Source: Toxonevra muliebris (lineage: Eukaryota; Arthropoda; Insecta; Diptera; Pallopteridae). From it: a DNA stretch of 64,000 bases. The stretch's first letter is position 1; each line of letters opens with the position of its first letter. Both the position numbers and the translations under genes were made by a program. Below are positions 35,004 to 46,699 of the stretch, one piece after another. The stretch covers positions 51,003,279-51,067,278 of the forward strand of contig OY829329.1 of assembly GCA_963691655.1 (NCBI GenBank), written 5' to 3'. The notes under the pieces are model-generated. The model did not search any database, was not told where the DNA came from, and was given only the letters and a program-made list of their open reading frames with translations.

Positions 35004-37140
35004 GTGAAAAGATCAGAAAATATAATTTTTTATTTGGCATCGAGTCTGAAATTGTGATTATTCGATCACAAATACTTAAGAAATTCTTGCAGTTCCAAAA
35101 AGTGCAATTGGTATAACTAAAATACTAGAGAATACAAAGAATTCTCTTGTTAAGATGAAAAGTTAATTTAATTATATCGCATTCAGTAAACAGGTTGATC
35201 GGTCTAATAGAACCAAATACAATATTTTATAGAAGAGATTGTAATATTTTGTCCAGAATTTTTTTTTTTCCTATCTAAAACACATTTCTCCAGTATTTTC
35301 CTATCCAAGCTTTTTTCTTATGTGAAATAAGTTGTACCCAACCATTTTTATTTGGAACGATTTTTGTTAAGTTTTTCCTATCAAAAAATAATTTTGTCTA
35401 GTTTCTTTCCTTAACCGAATAATAACACAGTCCAACAGCATTTTTGCAACTGAATAGCCACCCTATAGACCATTTTTGTAAAACAAACATATAGTCCAGC
35501 ACGTTTCACTTTTTTTTTTATAGTTGGTCAAAGTTTTTTTATTTTGGTCGAAGGGAGCTGAATACTAAGTGCAAAAAGTGTTATAAATTGAATCCTGAGG
35601 AAAATCTTATTAGCAAAGTTGTACACTAGAATTTAACAAGGGTTATTTCTGTGAAACAGTTTAACCTTTTAGTTCCTCTTTTTATGGGACAATTTGACCC
35701 CTTTTTTTTAAGAAAACCTGAAAATTCCTTCGAAAAGAGACATTTAAGGATTAAAATATTTGAGAAAAATATTTGCCAGAAAATTTCACTAGGGGTCACC
35801 CAAGACATAAAAGTCATATATATAACGGTTAACGACTGATAAAAGGAAATAGTTTTTTACTTCTATCAGAATTATAATTTACGCAGAATTAGCACGCGCT
35901 TGGTATGTGATCTGCCTGTTCAATCCAAGTCATAGACGTAGAAAATGCCAGTGCCCTGTCACCGTTTTTCTGCGGATAAAAAATAATACGCGTATGTTCG
36001 GTTATGCATTACTGCATCATTTGCAGAAGCAAAAACGCTCAAAATGTACTGGCTGCAGGCCAAGCATTAGCGGCACTAAGGAGCATCGCTGCAACAGTCC
36101 CTTGCTGTTAAATGCGTGGTAAGCAGACAAATATTGGCGTTTTTAATGCTTTTGTTTCTGCAAATGTTGCAGTACTGCATGGCCGAATATACCCTACGTG
36201 TCTATTAGACTTCCGTCCCTTTATGAAAATCGGAACCGGACACTTGTGGACGTCCCCTTGTTGGTCAAAATTAATGTTACAGTTATCTAAATTAATCATA
36301 ATGCTGAATTCACATTATAATATATTTTATTTATGTGGGTAGGCTGCTATTTCCTTTTAGTAACCGTTAACCGTTATATATATGACTTTTATGTCTTTGG
36401 TGACCCCTAGTGAAATTTTCTGGCAAATATTTTTGTGGAATATTTTAATCCTTGAATGCCTCTTTTGAAAATATTTTTCAGGTTTTTATCAAAACAAAGG
36501 TCAAATTGTCTCATAAAAAGAGGACCTAAAGGGTTAAAATGTTCTACAAAAATGACTCTTGTAAAATTCCACTGTACAACTTTCCTAATAAGATTTTCCT
36601 CAGTCATTAATTTATAACACTTTTTGTACTTAGTATTCAGCTCCCTTCGACCAAAATAAGAAAACTTTAGCCCACTGTAAAAAAAAAAACTGAGATGTGC
36701 TGGACTATAAGTCTGTTTTACAAAAGTGGTCTATACAACATTAACTTTCAGGATTATAGGGTGGCTTTACTGTTGCAGCCGAAAAGTCTTAATTTGTTGG
36801 ACTGTGTAATTTTCTACTTTTACCGCTGTCACAAAATAATTTTTCCAGTCGTTTTTATAAAAAGAAATTTGATCAGTCCTTTTTCCATCTGTAAAGAGGT
36901 TTGCCAGTCTTTTCATCTGAAAAAAATGGTGTCCACTGTTTTTCCTATCTAAAAAAAAAATTTGGTTAAATTTTTTTCCTGCCTGAAAAGATTTTTGGCC
37001 ACTCTTTTTCCTTATCTAAAAAGAATACTATCCAGCAAATTTCCTATCACAAACTAATTTTCCCTATTTCATCTGAGAATAATTTTATCCAGTGCTTTTC
37101 CTATTTTTTGGTCCAGTTTTTTTTCTATATCTTAAAGATT
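35004..37140 (+). repeat. segmental duplication, copy A (contains a MITE)
   Basis: The non-MITE part (35004-35425 and 36810-37140) is colinear with 40758-41680, starting AAAAGATCAGAAAATATAAT and including ATTATTCGATCACAAATACT. Differences are small except for added sequence in copy B near 40890-41065. The 3' half consists of degenerate ~32-36-bp units of the type TTTTTCCTATCTGAAAAGA then TTTTGTCCAGTC. Such units continue to about 37345. Confidence 0.8.
35426..36806. mobile_element. palindromic TAA-type MITE, 1381 bp
   Basis: The ends are CACAGTCCAACA and its exact complement, flanked by TAA (35423-35425; 36807-36809). The left and right halves are inverted copies for almost the whole length, arms about 650-690 bp, centre near 36050-36110. 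The paralogous segment at 41295-41307 reads GAATAATAATTTT without the element and with a single TAA, which confirms both borders and the 3-bp duplication. No transposase is encoded. Confidence 0.92.
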
Positions 37141-37345
37141 CTTTTTAGTCTTTTTGCTACCTAAAAACAATTTTGTGACATTTATTCTATCAAAAAAAAT
37201 TTATGAGGTCCTTTTCCTATCTGAAGATCTGAAGAGGGTATGGCCAGCCTTTTCCATCTGAAAGCCTTTTCCTGTCCAGGACTTTTTATATCCGAAAAAA
37301 TTTTCCAGTCTTCTTCTTTTTCTATCAGAAAATAATTTTGGCCAG

Positions 37346-38225
37346 CATTATTTGCATAGCATTAATTGCGATCGTGCTCTTAAAGTTTTTTGGCTTAAGT
37401 CCAACTAAACACCTCATGAATTTATTAATAACAAAAAAAGCCCAACTCAAGGTAAATAGTTAATATAAAGAATCATGAGATTAGTTTATAAGTAATTTGG
37501 ACTGATATTGATTCGCATTTGATTCAGTTCTTCTTCAGTTCTCTATAGTTAGTTCATAAATCGAGATCACGCACCTTAGAGCAGCACATAATAACTTCAC
37601 ATGATCATATTCATGTGAAAGAGATCTGCCATTAAAACTTTTTAAACTTTACAGATAAAAGCAAATTTTAACATTAAAAAAGGGTACCTTTAAACTTAAA
37701 AGCATTAAAAATTACAGACAATTTGCAACAAAGAAATATGTGTAAATCACAGCACAACAACAAACGAAATATGCAGACAAATTTGTAAATATTCGAAAAG
37801 AAAAAGATATACCTTCATATAGAGATTTATTAATCTCAAGACTGAACACATGTGATTTTTATCTATACTTGCATTAAACGACATAAAAACCACATAAAAA
37901 TATGACAAATTTATGCAATTTGTAAAGTGATGATGATGATGATGATGAAGAAGAAAACGAAAAAAAAGGAGCAACACTTGCTGCAGACAGGAGACAAACA
38001 GCCCAGTAGATAATTTCTGGAGAAGATAAGTCTAAAGAACACAAAATTTGCAATTCTTTTAGAAAAAATTTATCAAGAAACAAACATTTTTCCTGACACG
38101 GAAAAATCTTTAATAAATTTTTTGACATGCTCAGACCTGAAAGAAGATAGAAGAAGGATCGGCCAAGCCTCAGAGTGAAAAATGGGGTGTTCCAAATCAC
38201 TGACATAGATTAGGTTAGATTTATA
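37346..38225. other. no gene seen; GAT repeat
   Basis: AT-rich, with a GAT trinucleotide repeat at 37928-37948. An isolated TTAGGTTAGATTTATATAG precedes the LINE insertion. Confidence 0.55.
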
Positions 38226-38234
38226 TAGATAAGG

Positions 38235-39200
38235 TGGACAATAGTGGAAGTTGTGGATAGCGATATCGGCATTTTCACTGATGATTCTCCGCTGGAAGGT
38301 AGAGCTGGGGCAGGTATTTTCTCAGATGAGTTGAATTTGTCCTGTGTTCTACGGTTGGGAAAATATGTGTCCATCTATCAGGCAGAGATGCTGGGTTTAG
38401 TGCATGCACTGGACAACCTTATTGAAAACCAGGTCAATGTCAAAAGAACTGTCATTGCCCTTGACAATCAGTTGGTGATTAAGTGCATGCAGCGGACAGA
38501 TATAACCTCCAAGTTGGCCTTGGAGTGTGTCCAAAAACTCAGCGAGTGCGCTCGTGTAAACGAGCTTACATTGATGTGGGTGAGGGGACATTCAGGCATT
38601 GAGCAAAATGAAACTGCTGATCTTTTGGCTAAAAAAGGTTCACCAAACGAATTTTGTAGACCAGAACCATGCATCGCCATTGGTGGTGGATTGGTGGAAG
38701 GCCTGATAAGACAGTGGATAAAATCTGAACATTGTAAAATATGGAAAGAGGCCACTGACTACAGGCAGGCAAAGACGGCCGTAAAGTGGTCGTGCAGTGA
38801 GTCAGCCAAAGTCGTCAGACTAAAGCGGAAGACCTTAAGCTGGCTAACAGCGCTGACTACAGGTCACGGTCTCTTCAGGTATCACCTCAAGAAGATGAAA
38901 CTTGTTGAGGATGATACCTGTAGGTTGTGTCTGGAGAAGCTGGAAACGGCGGCGCAAATACTGTGCCAATGCCCAGCGTTGGCGAGCAGAAGGTTGGCAA
39001 TCTTGGGTCATCGATACGTTGATGAATCTGAGATTGGTCACCTGGTATATAAGGATATGCTCGCGTTGAAGCAGGATGCCAATACTCGGAGCATGGTCGC
39101 TTACGAGTGCTTAGAGTAGAGGCATCAGGCGATAGGGGACGAAAAGTGACCCACCTGGGTCTGATTCGGCTAATCCCCGAACTAATAATAATATAATATG
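38235..39200 (+). mobile_element. 5'-truncated LINE insertion with 9-bp TSD
   Basis: TAGATAAGG occurs immediately before (38226-38234) and immediately after (39201-39209). The inserted part starts inside ORF2 at the RNase H domain and ends in a TAA-rich tail (CTAATAATAATATAATATG). A truncated 5' end, short tail repeat and target duplication are the signature of target-primed reverse transcription. Its ORF is intact, so the insertion is probably young. Confidence 0.85.
38244..39119 (+). CDS. LINE ORF2 fragment: RNase H plus Cys-rich tail, open frame
   Basis: A 291-codon open frame that begins inside ORF2 because the element is 5'-truncated; the first Met is probably only an internal residue. 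The RNase H domain spans about residues 8-132 with all four acidic residues: Asp13 (FTDDS), Glu48 (YQAEML), Asp74 (ALDNQ) and Asp126 (NETADLLAKKG). This enzyme would remove RNA from the RNA-cDNA hybrid during retrotransposition. A Cys-rich motif CRLCLEKLETAAQILCQC follows near residue 225; the His expected before the third Cys (as in ETADHFL at 29.2 kb) is Gln here. It ends with a TAG at 39117-39119, then about 80 bp of 3' untranslated sequence. There is no frameshift, unlike the other LINE copies. No promoter is expected, so expression is doubtful. Confidence 0.85.
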   Translation: MEVVDSDIGIFTDDSPLEGRAGAGIFSDELNLSCVLRLGKYVSIYQAEMLGLVHALDNLIENQVNVKRTVIALDNQLVIKCMQRTDITSKLALECVQKLSECARVNELTLMWVRGHSGIEQNETADLLAKKGSPNEFCRPEPCIAIGGGLVEGLIRQWIKSEHCKIWKEATDYRQAKTAVKWSCSESAKVVRLKRKTLSWLTALTTGHGLFRYHLKKMKLVEDDTCRLCLEKLETAAQILCQCPALASRRLAILGHRYVDESEIGHLVYKDMLALKQDANTRSMVAYECLE

Positions 39201-39209
39201 TAGATAAGG

Positions 39210-40480
39210 GTAGATCAAACCTTAGAGGGAATCGACGAAGTTTTACATTGAATTGAAAAAAATTAAGAAACCAATAGTAAATTTTATCAGAAATATTCGT
39301 TTGGGTGAAAAAAAAAAATTAACGGATCAGACCTGAGAGAAAAGGAACTCCAGGATAGGATATACATTCTTAAAGGTGTCAAAGGATTCAAGCTTAAGAT
39401 TGAATAATGTAGGAATCATTTATTGAAAAATTTGCTTGAGAGAAATTCCATTCCTCTAAGTTGGTAGATAGGTCAGACCTCACAGGAGCGAAATTTTATA
39501 CTTAAAATTCATACATCAGTTAAACGATCTCTTTTTCGACTGGGAAAATTCTATGCATGCATGTTGTTGCAACTATAAAACTGTTGCAAGATGCTGAAGA
39601 CTAAAAAAATCTGCTTAAAGTTCAAATGTAAATGTAAAGGAAAAATCGTGTATGTAAATGCGTTTGAATACACACAAACGAATGAGTCACGCAAACGCCT
39701 GAGAGAGCGAGTGACTATAAAAAAATACATACATAAGACACATTAACTGAAAATGAAATCATAAAAAGAAAAATGCGTAAACACAAATTTCATTTAAAGA
39801 AAAAGTAATTTAAAAATAAAACTAACAATTAAACATCAGCAAGCAATTCGGTCTGTTGTCTATGAAATCTGGCAAATAATTCAAATAGTAGATAGATCTC
39901 AAATGATGCTGCATTCAATGAGTTTATTTATTTTTTACATGAGCTACTCAGTACTACTACTTGCAGTAAACTCTCGTCACAATCGTGGCATGCTTCATGT
40001 TGATGTTTGTCAATCTCGTAGCAGTAGCATTTTGTTTATGTATATTTTTAAATTTATTTTTGTATATTTTATTGGCACTATTATTTAGTTTTTAACTTAG
40101 AATAAGAATTGAATCAGTTTTCTTATACTTATACACATATTTTTTTAAGTGTAGCTGCCACCTTTCTTCAGTTTTCTAGATTTTACGCACCAGCAAAGTT
40201 TTTAACAGTGCGTTTCTAATTATGTTTTTTATTTTAGTGAATTTGTTTGTTTCATTTAATTCTCAAAATAACGTAAAATATTTCGCTTATTTTTCTGTGG
40301 ACGACAATTCTTTAATTTTTTTTTTTTGGTTGGATATTTTCAGATTATTTAACCCATATTTGAGTAATCACCGAATAAGTTATCATTCCTTGGGGAAATC
40401 AATTTGTTGAGTAAGAATGGAATGGATGTGAGGAAAATGAGAAGAACATTGCTTAGTCGTTCCGATATCAAAATATAATT
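39210..40480. other. no gene seen
   Basis: AT-rich sequence without recognised coding or element ends. Confidence 0.55.
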
Positions 40481-41851
40481 TTGCCCAGTTTTTTTCACAT
40501 CAAAAAGTATTTTTTTTCTCCAGCCTTTCTCCTATCTGGAAAGAGTTTTGTCCAGTTTTGTTCTGTCTATGAATAATTCAGTCTGTTTCCTATATGAAAA
40601 GAGACCAGTCTTCTTTATCGGAAAAGGAATTTCGTTAAGTTTTTTTTTCATTATCTTTTTTTATCTGTCTTGTCCAGCCTTGTCTTATCTGAAAAGGATT
40701 TTGTCTAGTCTTTTTTCAATTTAAAAAAAGTTTTGTCCAGCTGTTTTCCAATTTAAAATGAAAAGATCAGAAAATATAATTTTTTATTTAGAAAGGCATC
40801 GAGTCTGAAATTATGATTATTCGATCACAAATACTTAAGAAATTCCTGCTATTCCAAAAAGTCGAATTTTTATAACTAAAATACTAGAGCAGATCGGAAG
40901 ATTGGAATTAAGAAAAATTGAAAACTAAGAATTCTCATGTGATGATGAAAAGTTTAAAAAATATTCTAAAAAGTTCCTTAGCAATATATCAGATTAAACA
41001 GATCGATTAGAAAAATTCTAATAAAATATTTATTACTCATTATTAAATTAAATTAATTTTTTTTAATATACAGTAAACAGATTGATCGGTCTAATAGAAC
41101 TAAATACAATATTTTATAGAAGAGATTGTAATATTTTGTCTCGTCTCTTTCCTATCTGAAACATTTTTCTAGTATTTTCCTATCCCAGCTTTTTTCTTAT
41201 CTGAAAAAACTTTTATCCAGCCATTTTTATTTTAAAAGATTTTTGTTAAGTTTCGCCTATCAAAAATAATTTTGTCAAGTTTTTTTCCTTACCCGAATAA
41301 TAATTTTCCAGTTTTCCCGCTGTCACAAAATAATTTTTCCAGTCGTTTTTATAAAAAGAAATTTGATCAATCCTTTTTCTATCTGTAAAGAGTTTTGTCC
41401 GTCTTTTCATTTAAAAAAATGCTGCCCACAGTTTTTTCTATCTAAAAAAATTTGGTTCAGTATTTTTCCTGCCTAAAAAGATTTTTGGCCACTCTTTTTC
41501 CTATCTAAAAGGAATACTGTCCAGTGTATTTCCTATCACAAACTAATTTTCCTCGCCTTTTTTTATGCTTTTCATGTGTGAAAAGAGTTTGGACAGTCTA
41601 TTTCATCTGAGAAGAATTTAATCCAGTGTTTTTCCTATTTTTTGATCCAGTTTTTTCCCATATCCAAAAGATTTCTTTTTCAATTTAAAAAAAGTTTTGT
41701 CCAGCTGTTTTCCAATTTGAAAAGAATTTTGTCCAATCTGGTCCTAGCTGAAAATAATTTTGTTCAGTCTGTTTCCTATCTGAATAGCTTTTGGCCAGTC
41801 TTTTCCTATCTGATAAGAGTTTCGTCTAGTATTTTTTTTCTTTTTTTTTAG
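40480..41851 (+). repeat. degenerate minisatellite and segmental duplication, copy B
   Basis: Tandem, strongly varied units of about 32-36 bp built from TTTTTCCTATCTGAAAAGA and TTTTGTCCAGTC. The part 40758-41680 is colinear with copy A at 35004-37140. The empty site of the TAA-type MITE lies at 41301-41303. The array continues beyond the LINE at 42150-42240 and again at 42930-43080. Confidence 0.8.
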
Positions 41852-42150
41852 CTGTGGAATCGGTCGAACATCTGCTCTGCTATTGATCTTCTTTTCAGTA
41901 ACGACGGCTCTGAACTCCCGGGGCAAGGTTCTTTGATGGACTCACAGATATAAATGATGCAAAGATTTCAAATCTACACAGCTTTCTCGGGAAGACTGGG
42001 TGGTTCCCAAAAAATCCTGTCTGGATCCACAGGGAGCCGCACAGATAGAGAACGTCACCCAAATATAAATGAATGGCATCGCAATGAGTCCAATAAGACC
42101 TCCGAGTGGAAGTGCGTAGCACGAACCTCTTCTTTAACCTAACCTAACCC
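41852..42150 (+). mobile_element. LINE 3' end, 5'-truncated, inside the minisatellite
   Basis: In one frame the DNA reads VESVEHLLCY, stop, SSF, then ARFFDGLTDINDAKISNLHS with FLGKTGWF, then a stop. EHLLC and KTGWF are the C-terminal landmarks of ORF2 in R1/I/LOA-type LINEs. At least three stops interrupt it. It ends in an AACCTAACCTAACCC tail, after which the minisatellite resumes, so the LINE inserted into an existing array. A related 3' end lies at 1-60. Confidence 0.7.
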
Positions 42151-42385
42151 TTTTTATCTGAAATGGAATTGTTTCAATTCTTTCCTATCAAAAAATAATT
42201 TTGTCCCGTCTTTTTTCTATTTAAAAAATTTTGTTCAGTTCTATCTAAAAAAAAAATTATGTGTCTGCGGGTACTCACAGTAGAAGTGAAACTGTTGTTT
42301 ATTTGAAAATTATTAGAAAACATTTATAACAAATTCTGTTGAAGTTTTTGCAGTCTTTTTCTCTCTATTTTGTTGTTGCTTTTCT

Positions 42386-42890
42386 TCTGTTGATACTCTC
42401 TACACTTATCGGCACAAACACGACGTACGTATACGTATATAAAACAAAAGAGGAAAGTTCCGCTATAGGTCGGCTCTCTCATTAAAGCACATGAGATAAA
42501 GTCGACTCTCTGCTTGATCGTAACAACTGCATTACTTCGTTTCTTACTGGCTTCGTATGAGTGCAACAAAAACGAGATTTTTCACGTAGCCGTTGTTGTT
42601 GAAGCGTTTCCCCTCACTCTCTTTCAATTTTCTGGGGCTTTTTTCTGTTGATACTCTCTACACTTATCGGCATAAACACGACGTAGTACACGTATATAAA
42701 ACATGAGAGGAAAGCAGCTATATGCAATCAAGCTCTTTCACCAAAGCACATGAAATAAAACTGCGAGACGTCGACTCTCTGCATGATCCCCATATCACTT
42801 CGTTCGCTAAACACTAATAACAGCATAACTTCTTTTCTTATTAGTTTCATATGAGTGCAACAACAACGCGACTTCCGCTGCAAAATTTTT
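42386..42890 (+). repeat. ~258-bp tandem duplication with TATA-like boxes
   Basis: Two units start TCTGTTGATACTCTCTACAC (42386 and 42644) and share CTTATCGGCA, ACACGACGTA, CGTATATAAAAC, AAAGCACATGA, GTCGACTCTCTGC and TATGAGTGCAACAA. Each contains TATATAAAAC about 50 bases into the unit. The block lies in the minisatellite field but has different, less AT-rich sequence. It could be part of an LTR or a duplicated promoter; neither is shown. Confidence 0.75.
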
Positions 42891-43080
42891 GATTTACCCT
42901 CGCTTAAGAAGTTTCGCTTCAAAAATGTTTTCAGTATTTTTTATATCTGAAGAGGAATTTTTTCAGTTCTTTTTTAACAAATAATAATTTATTCAGGCTT
43001 TCTCTGTCTGAAAATTTTTATTTAGTTTTTTCCTCATCTAATAAGAATTATGGCCAGTCTTCCCTATCAAAAGAGAAATA

Positions 43081-45655
43081 TATAAAATAAATAGAATCAA
43101 AAATTCCAGTTTGGAGACCGAACTTTCTTTTAAGAAATAGATCGCCTCCTAGGTCTTTTATGGCCTCAAATAAAGATTAGACAGAGATTAAGTTTTTATA
43201 TCTATAAAATCATTTCAGCTAATGCATTCGATATCAAATCGAACAAAAAAATTCCGATTTGAAGGCAGCTTTTTCATCTAAGTAATAAATAGTTATAAGT
43301 GGCCTACATTGGGTCTAAACTTTGGCCAAAAAAAAAAAAAAAAACATTGGCCAAATATTTTAGCTGAATTATTTTATACAAAATCGAACGAAAAAGTCAA
43401 AACCTCTTTCCAAGAAATAGGTTCCCTTCTAATAACTCTGAAAGCATAATTACTTAAATAAAATTGATATATTTATAAGTATGTAAGTAGAGAAAGTTCA
43501 ACTAAAATTTGTCACAACCTAACATCTTTACAAAATCTGAATACCATTAATTACTTTTGACATACTCATTTTTCCACACTACATCATTTTCAGAAGAAAA
43601 ATCTAAACTTTGAGTATAAATTTGAAATACCATATGCACCAGTTCTTCTTGTGTGTCTACCTCTTGAAATTACGCCTTCAATAATTACAAGTTAATCAGC
43701 ATGAACCGCAGCTATACTTAATCAACGCAGATTAACTCATTATTCAACACTTTCGACAACTTACACTTTTGGATTTTTTTCCAATTTTGATTTTCTAATA
43801 CAATAATTCAGTACTTTGTGGCCACAAATAGATGATATGACTGAAAATCTATCAATATCTTACATGTAAACTCAAAAAAGAAAAGAAAGAGTCACTACGA
43901 CGAAGAAATTCCTGTCGTAGCCACTTAAAGTGAGTAATTTTTTTTTTTAATTTTGATTGTACGTAAAATGTCATTAGCGCCCTCGATTCCTGCGTACCAT
44001 TAACATTTTTCAAATATTTAGGTAGTATTATTGGCTAGAAGTGTGTATGAGTAGGTACTGATGATACTAAAGCGATGCGCTATAGCAAGTATTTTAGTAG
44101 AGGTATCATGTTGAAATTTGTAACGCGGTTAAATGAAGAACTCCATGAATTTTCACTCTATTGATTCACAGTTTCCGGTATATTGTAGAAACAGAATAAA
44201 GAAAATGCCATATATATATTTACATATAAAAGAAACATACATAACAGAGATATTGGGGTGAAAATCTTGTCATGATTATTTGAGAATCAATGCTGATTTC
44301 GGACTGAAATTCTAATATTGATTTTACTTATATGTAAAGTTCAGTGGTTTTCATGCAGATCCCATGACCATTATTGAGCGGAGATATCAATCTGAAATTT
44401 TGCCATAATCAATTAATAAACTTTAAATTATTTTTTGAGCTTTTCGAGATTAATTTTTATTTAAGCGAGTAAATAAATTGCAATTGTAACTGAGATATAG
44501 GTCTGAAATATCTTTTGCAGATTATAGAATGGCTGCTTCATGTACAAACGATGAGATGAAAAAGACCAGAGAAATGTTCTCAGCAGAAATATCAATCCGG
44601 AAGTTTAGAATTGGATGTAGGGTAGTTGCAAGTCTACCAGGATCGCTCAAAATATGTGAATCACATGCCACCTTCATGCTTTTTGTTTAGATCTACGCAA
44701 TATATTCACATTGATTCTGTTGATATTTCCCTGTCGAAAAGACTTAAAACTTTGTAAAACACAATTCGTAAAAAGGCAGAATCTTTTAAACTTTGTAGGC
44801 AAGCAACTGTCAAATATAAAAAAAATCAACCAAACTGTGTGGTGTTAGGAATTTAGAACTACCTGGGACATGTATGTAAAGGAAACATAAGTGCGTTGCC
44901 GCCTTCAGCAAAACATTTACATTCACATGTCTAAATATTTCAATAACTTATTTTTAGTTTATTCTCTCCATGTTCCACAGCATCCTCTAAATTGTTTTTA
45001 TGGAGCCGACGCCACCGACGCGGCCACCGCTATTGATGAGTCAATTTTCGGTTGAAAATGTCAGCTTTATGAGTGCTACTTAAAATTCCTTTTCTTGTGT
45101 TTTTGTTTTTTTCTTTTGTTTTGTTTCATTTGACTTTCGGTTTTTTTTAGAAATACTTTTTCTAAACTTAACAAATTCAAATTGGCTTGTTGCGGTTTGC
45201 TAATAGTCGTCGCTATAGCTTAAGTAGTCTTAAAATTACATACGAACAGTGGGAAAAAGTAGAAGGAGGAGGAGAAGTAGTAGCTGTAGCTACTTTTGCT
45301 TTTACTTAAGTGTTGATTTCGTAATTGCTACTGCCGCTTTTTTTTCTCTTTTTTTGTTAAGTGGCAATTGCGTGCGGAGATTTTTTTTCTCTATTTTGTT
45401 ATTCTTGTGAAATTTAAATTTCTTAATTTTTTATTTCGTAGATTTTCAAATTCCAAATTTATGACACTTCTTTGCTAGTTTTTAGTTTGTTCATTGATAA
45501 TTAATTTGAAAATTAAAGAAGTCTCTTAATTGTGTCAGCTTGAAGAAAAAATATGGTTGTTCTTTAATAATTGTATACATTTTTTAAACACTTCAGAAAT
45601 ACATTGCGGCAACAGTAAAAAATATTATTTAAGTTTGAATTGAAGTAGCGCTCAA
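43081..45655. other. no gene recognised
   Basis: AT-rich. A GC-rich patch at 45000-45035 (CGACGCCACCGACGCGGCC) stands out and lies in a 28-codon ATG frame (MEPTPPTRPPLLMSQFS, 45000 to about 45083) that resembles nothing I know. A GGAGGAGGAG run is near 45265. Confidence 0.5.
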
Positions 45656-45785
45656 CCCATTAAGGGCGAGCGGGAACCAAAGTAGATAGATCAGGAAAGT
45701 AACTTGAGAAAAAAATTATTTTTGAACCTGGCTCAGGAACGGCTCAGCGACAAGGTGCCTTATGGCACCGCCCGGCATTACTGGG
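45656..45785. mobile_element. 130-bp piggyBac-like MITE
   Basis: The ends read inward CCCATTAAGGGCGAGCGG (left) and CCCAGTAATGCCGGGCGG (right). The right flank is TTAA (45786-45789) and the left flank TCAA (45652-45655), one change from TTAA. CCC ends with a TTAA target fit piggyBac-derived MITEs. Confidence 0.6.
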
Positions 45786-45838
45786 TTAAAGTCACTCATT
45801 CCAAAGTTTGTACGGGAATATAACCATAAAATAAGGAG

Positions 45839-46152
45839 AAGGTTAGGTTAGGTTGGAGTGGCTGTCGAGAGACACACTTAGGCCTGAACGGCCCATTGTG
45901 ATACCACATAGTTGGACCTACAGTTTAACGCCGATTTCGAACGGCGGTGTGGCAATTTTTTATCGGCTTGCGGGTTGTGCTATTACCAACCAATGTTTGT
46001 ACTTGTACACTATCTTATAATTCTCATACACTTCAAATTGATAGTGAATATAAGAAAGTTATGAAAATTAACCACCAGACGAAGACGGGAATCGAACCCG
46101 AACCTCCCAGATGAAAGTCTAGTGCACTATCCACTAGGCTATCGAGGTCGTC
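45839..46152 (-). mobile_element. tRNA-derived SINE, copy 1
   Basis: A 314-bp element on the minus strand with a perfect 10-bp target duplication AAATAAGGAG (45829-45838 and 46153-46162). The 5' head is tRNA-like: A box TAGCCTAGTGG (46131-46141) and B box GGTTCGATTCC (46088-46098) of an RNA polymerase III promoter. An unrelated body follows (to about 45905), then a tail GGCCTAAGTGTGTCTCTCGA..GCCACTCCAACCTAACCTAACC. The tail matches the 3' end of the LINE at 23340-23702. SINEs have no protein and depend on a LINE. Confidence 0.92.
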
Positions 46153-46162
46153 AAATAAGGAG

Positions 46163-46699
46163 TAAATCGCTAATAATACTTAAAAAGTATTTCCGCATTA
46201 ATTTGTGATTTCGGACTACCAAATCGACAATAATATAAATGTACAAGAACTAAATAAAAGAACTGAATTGATAGACTTTTTTCTGAAATTTCTCAAAATA
46301 ACCAAAGTGGAACCCAAAACTAAATTCTTTAAATTGCTTCCCAAGTATCTCTGAAACACTCCGGTCTCTATTTATTTATGAGCAGATTAGATAAGTGGGT
46401 GGTTCCCTTTAAGGTTAATTAAACCAAATTGTGCTACTGTACCTTTTTGATACAACTATCTCGTTTGCTGTTGCAGTATATCAGCCCTTCAGAACTGATT
46501 TTGTGAGATCATAAAACTTTAGCCGAGTATTGAGATTGATATTATAAGCCTTCGCTATTCCATCTAGGAATAGTTTGACAAAGATTCGAGTGCAGTTCTT
46601 ACTGTTGACTTGCAGTATTATGAACCTCTTTTTCAAAAGATTTTCGTTTCCTCAATTTAAAAAGTAATCAATCAATAAAGTAGAAAAAATCCAGTAAAG
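46163..46699. other. no gene seen
   Basis: AT-rich sequence between the SINE and a LINE fragment, without recognised features. Confidence 0.55.

Noticed and set aside
45841..45856. AGGTTAGGTTAGG as insect telomeric (TTAGG)n
   Set aside because: Only two or three units, found as the shared tail of SINE and LINE copies; flies lack TTAGG telomeres.
46081..46141. Functional tRNA gene
   Set aside because: A and B boxes are good, but the sequence runs into a long unrelated body and occurs twice with the same body, so it is a SINE head.
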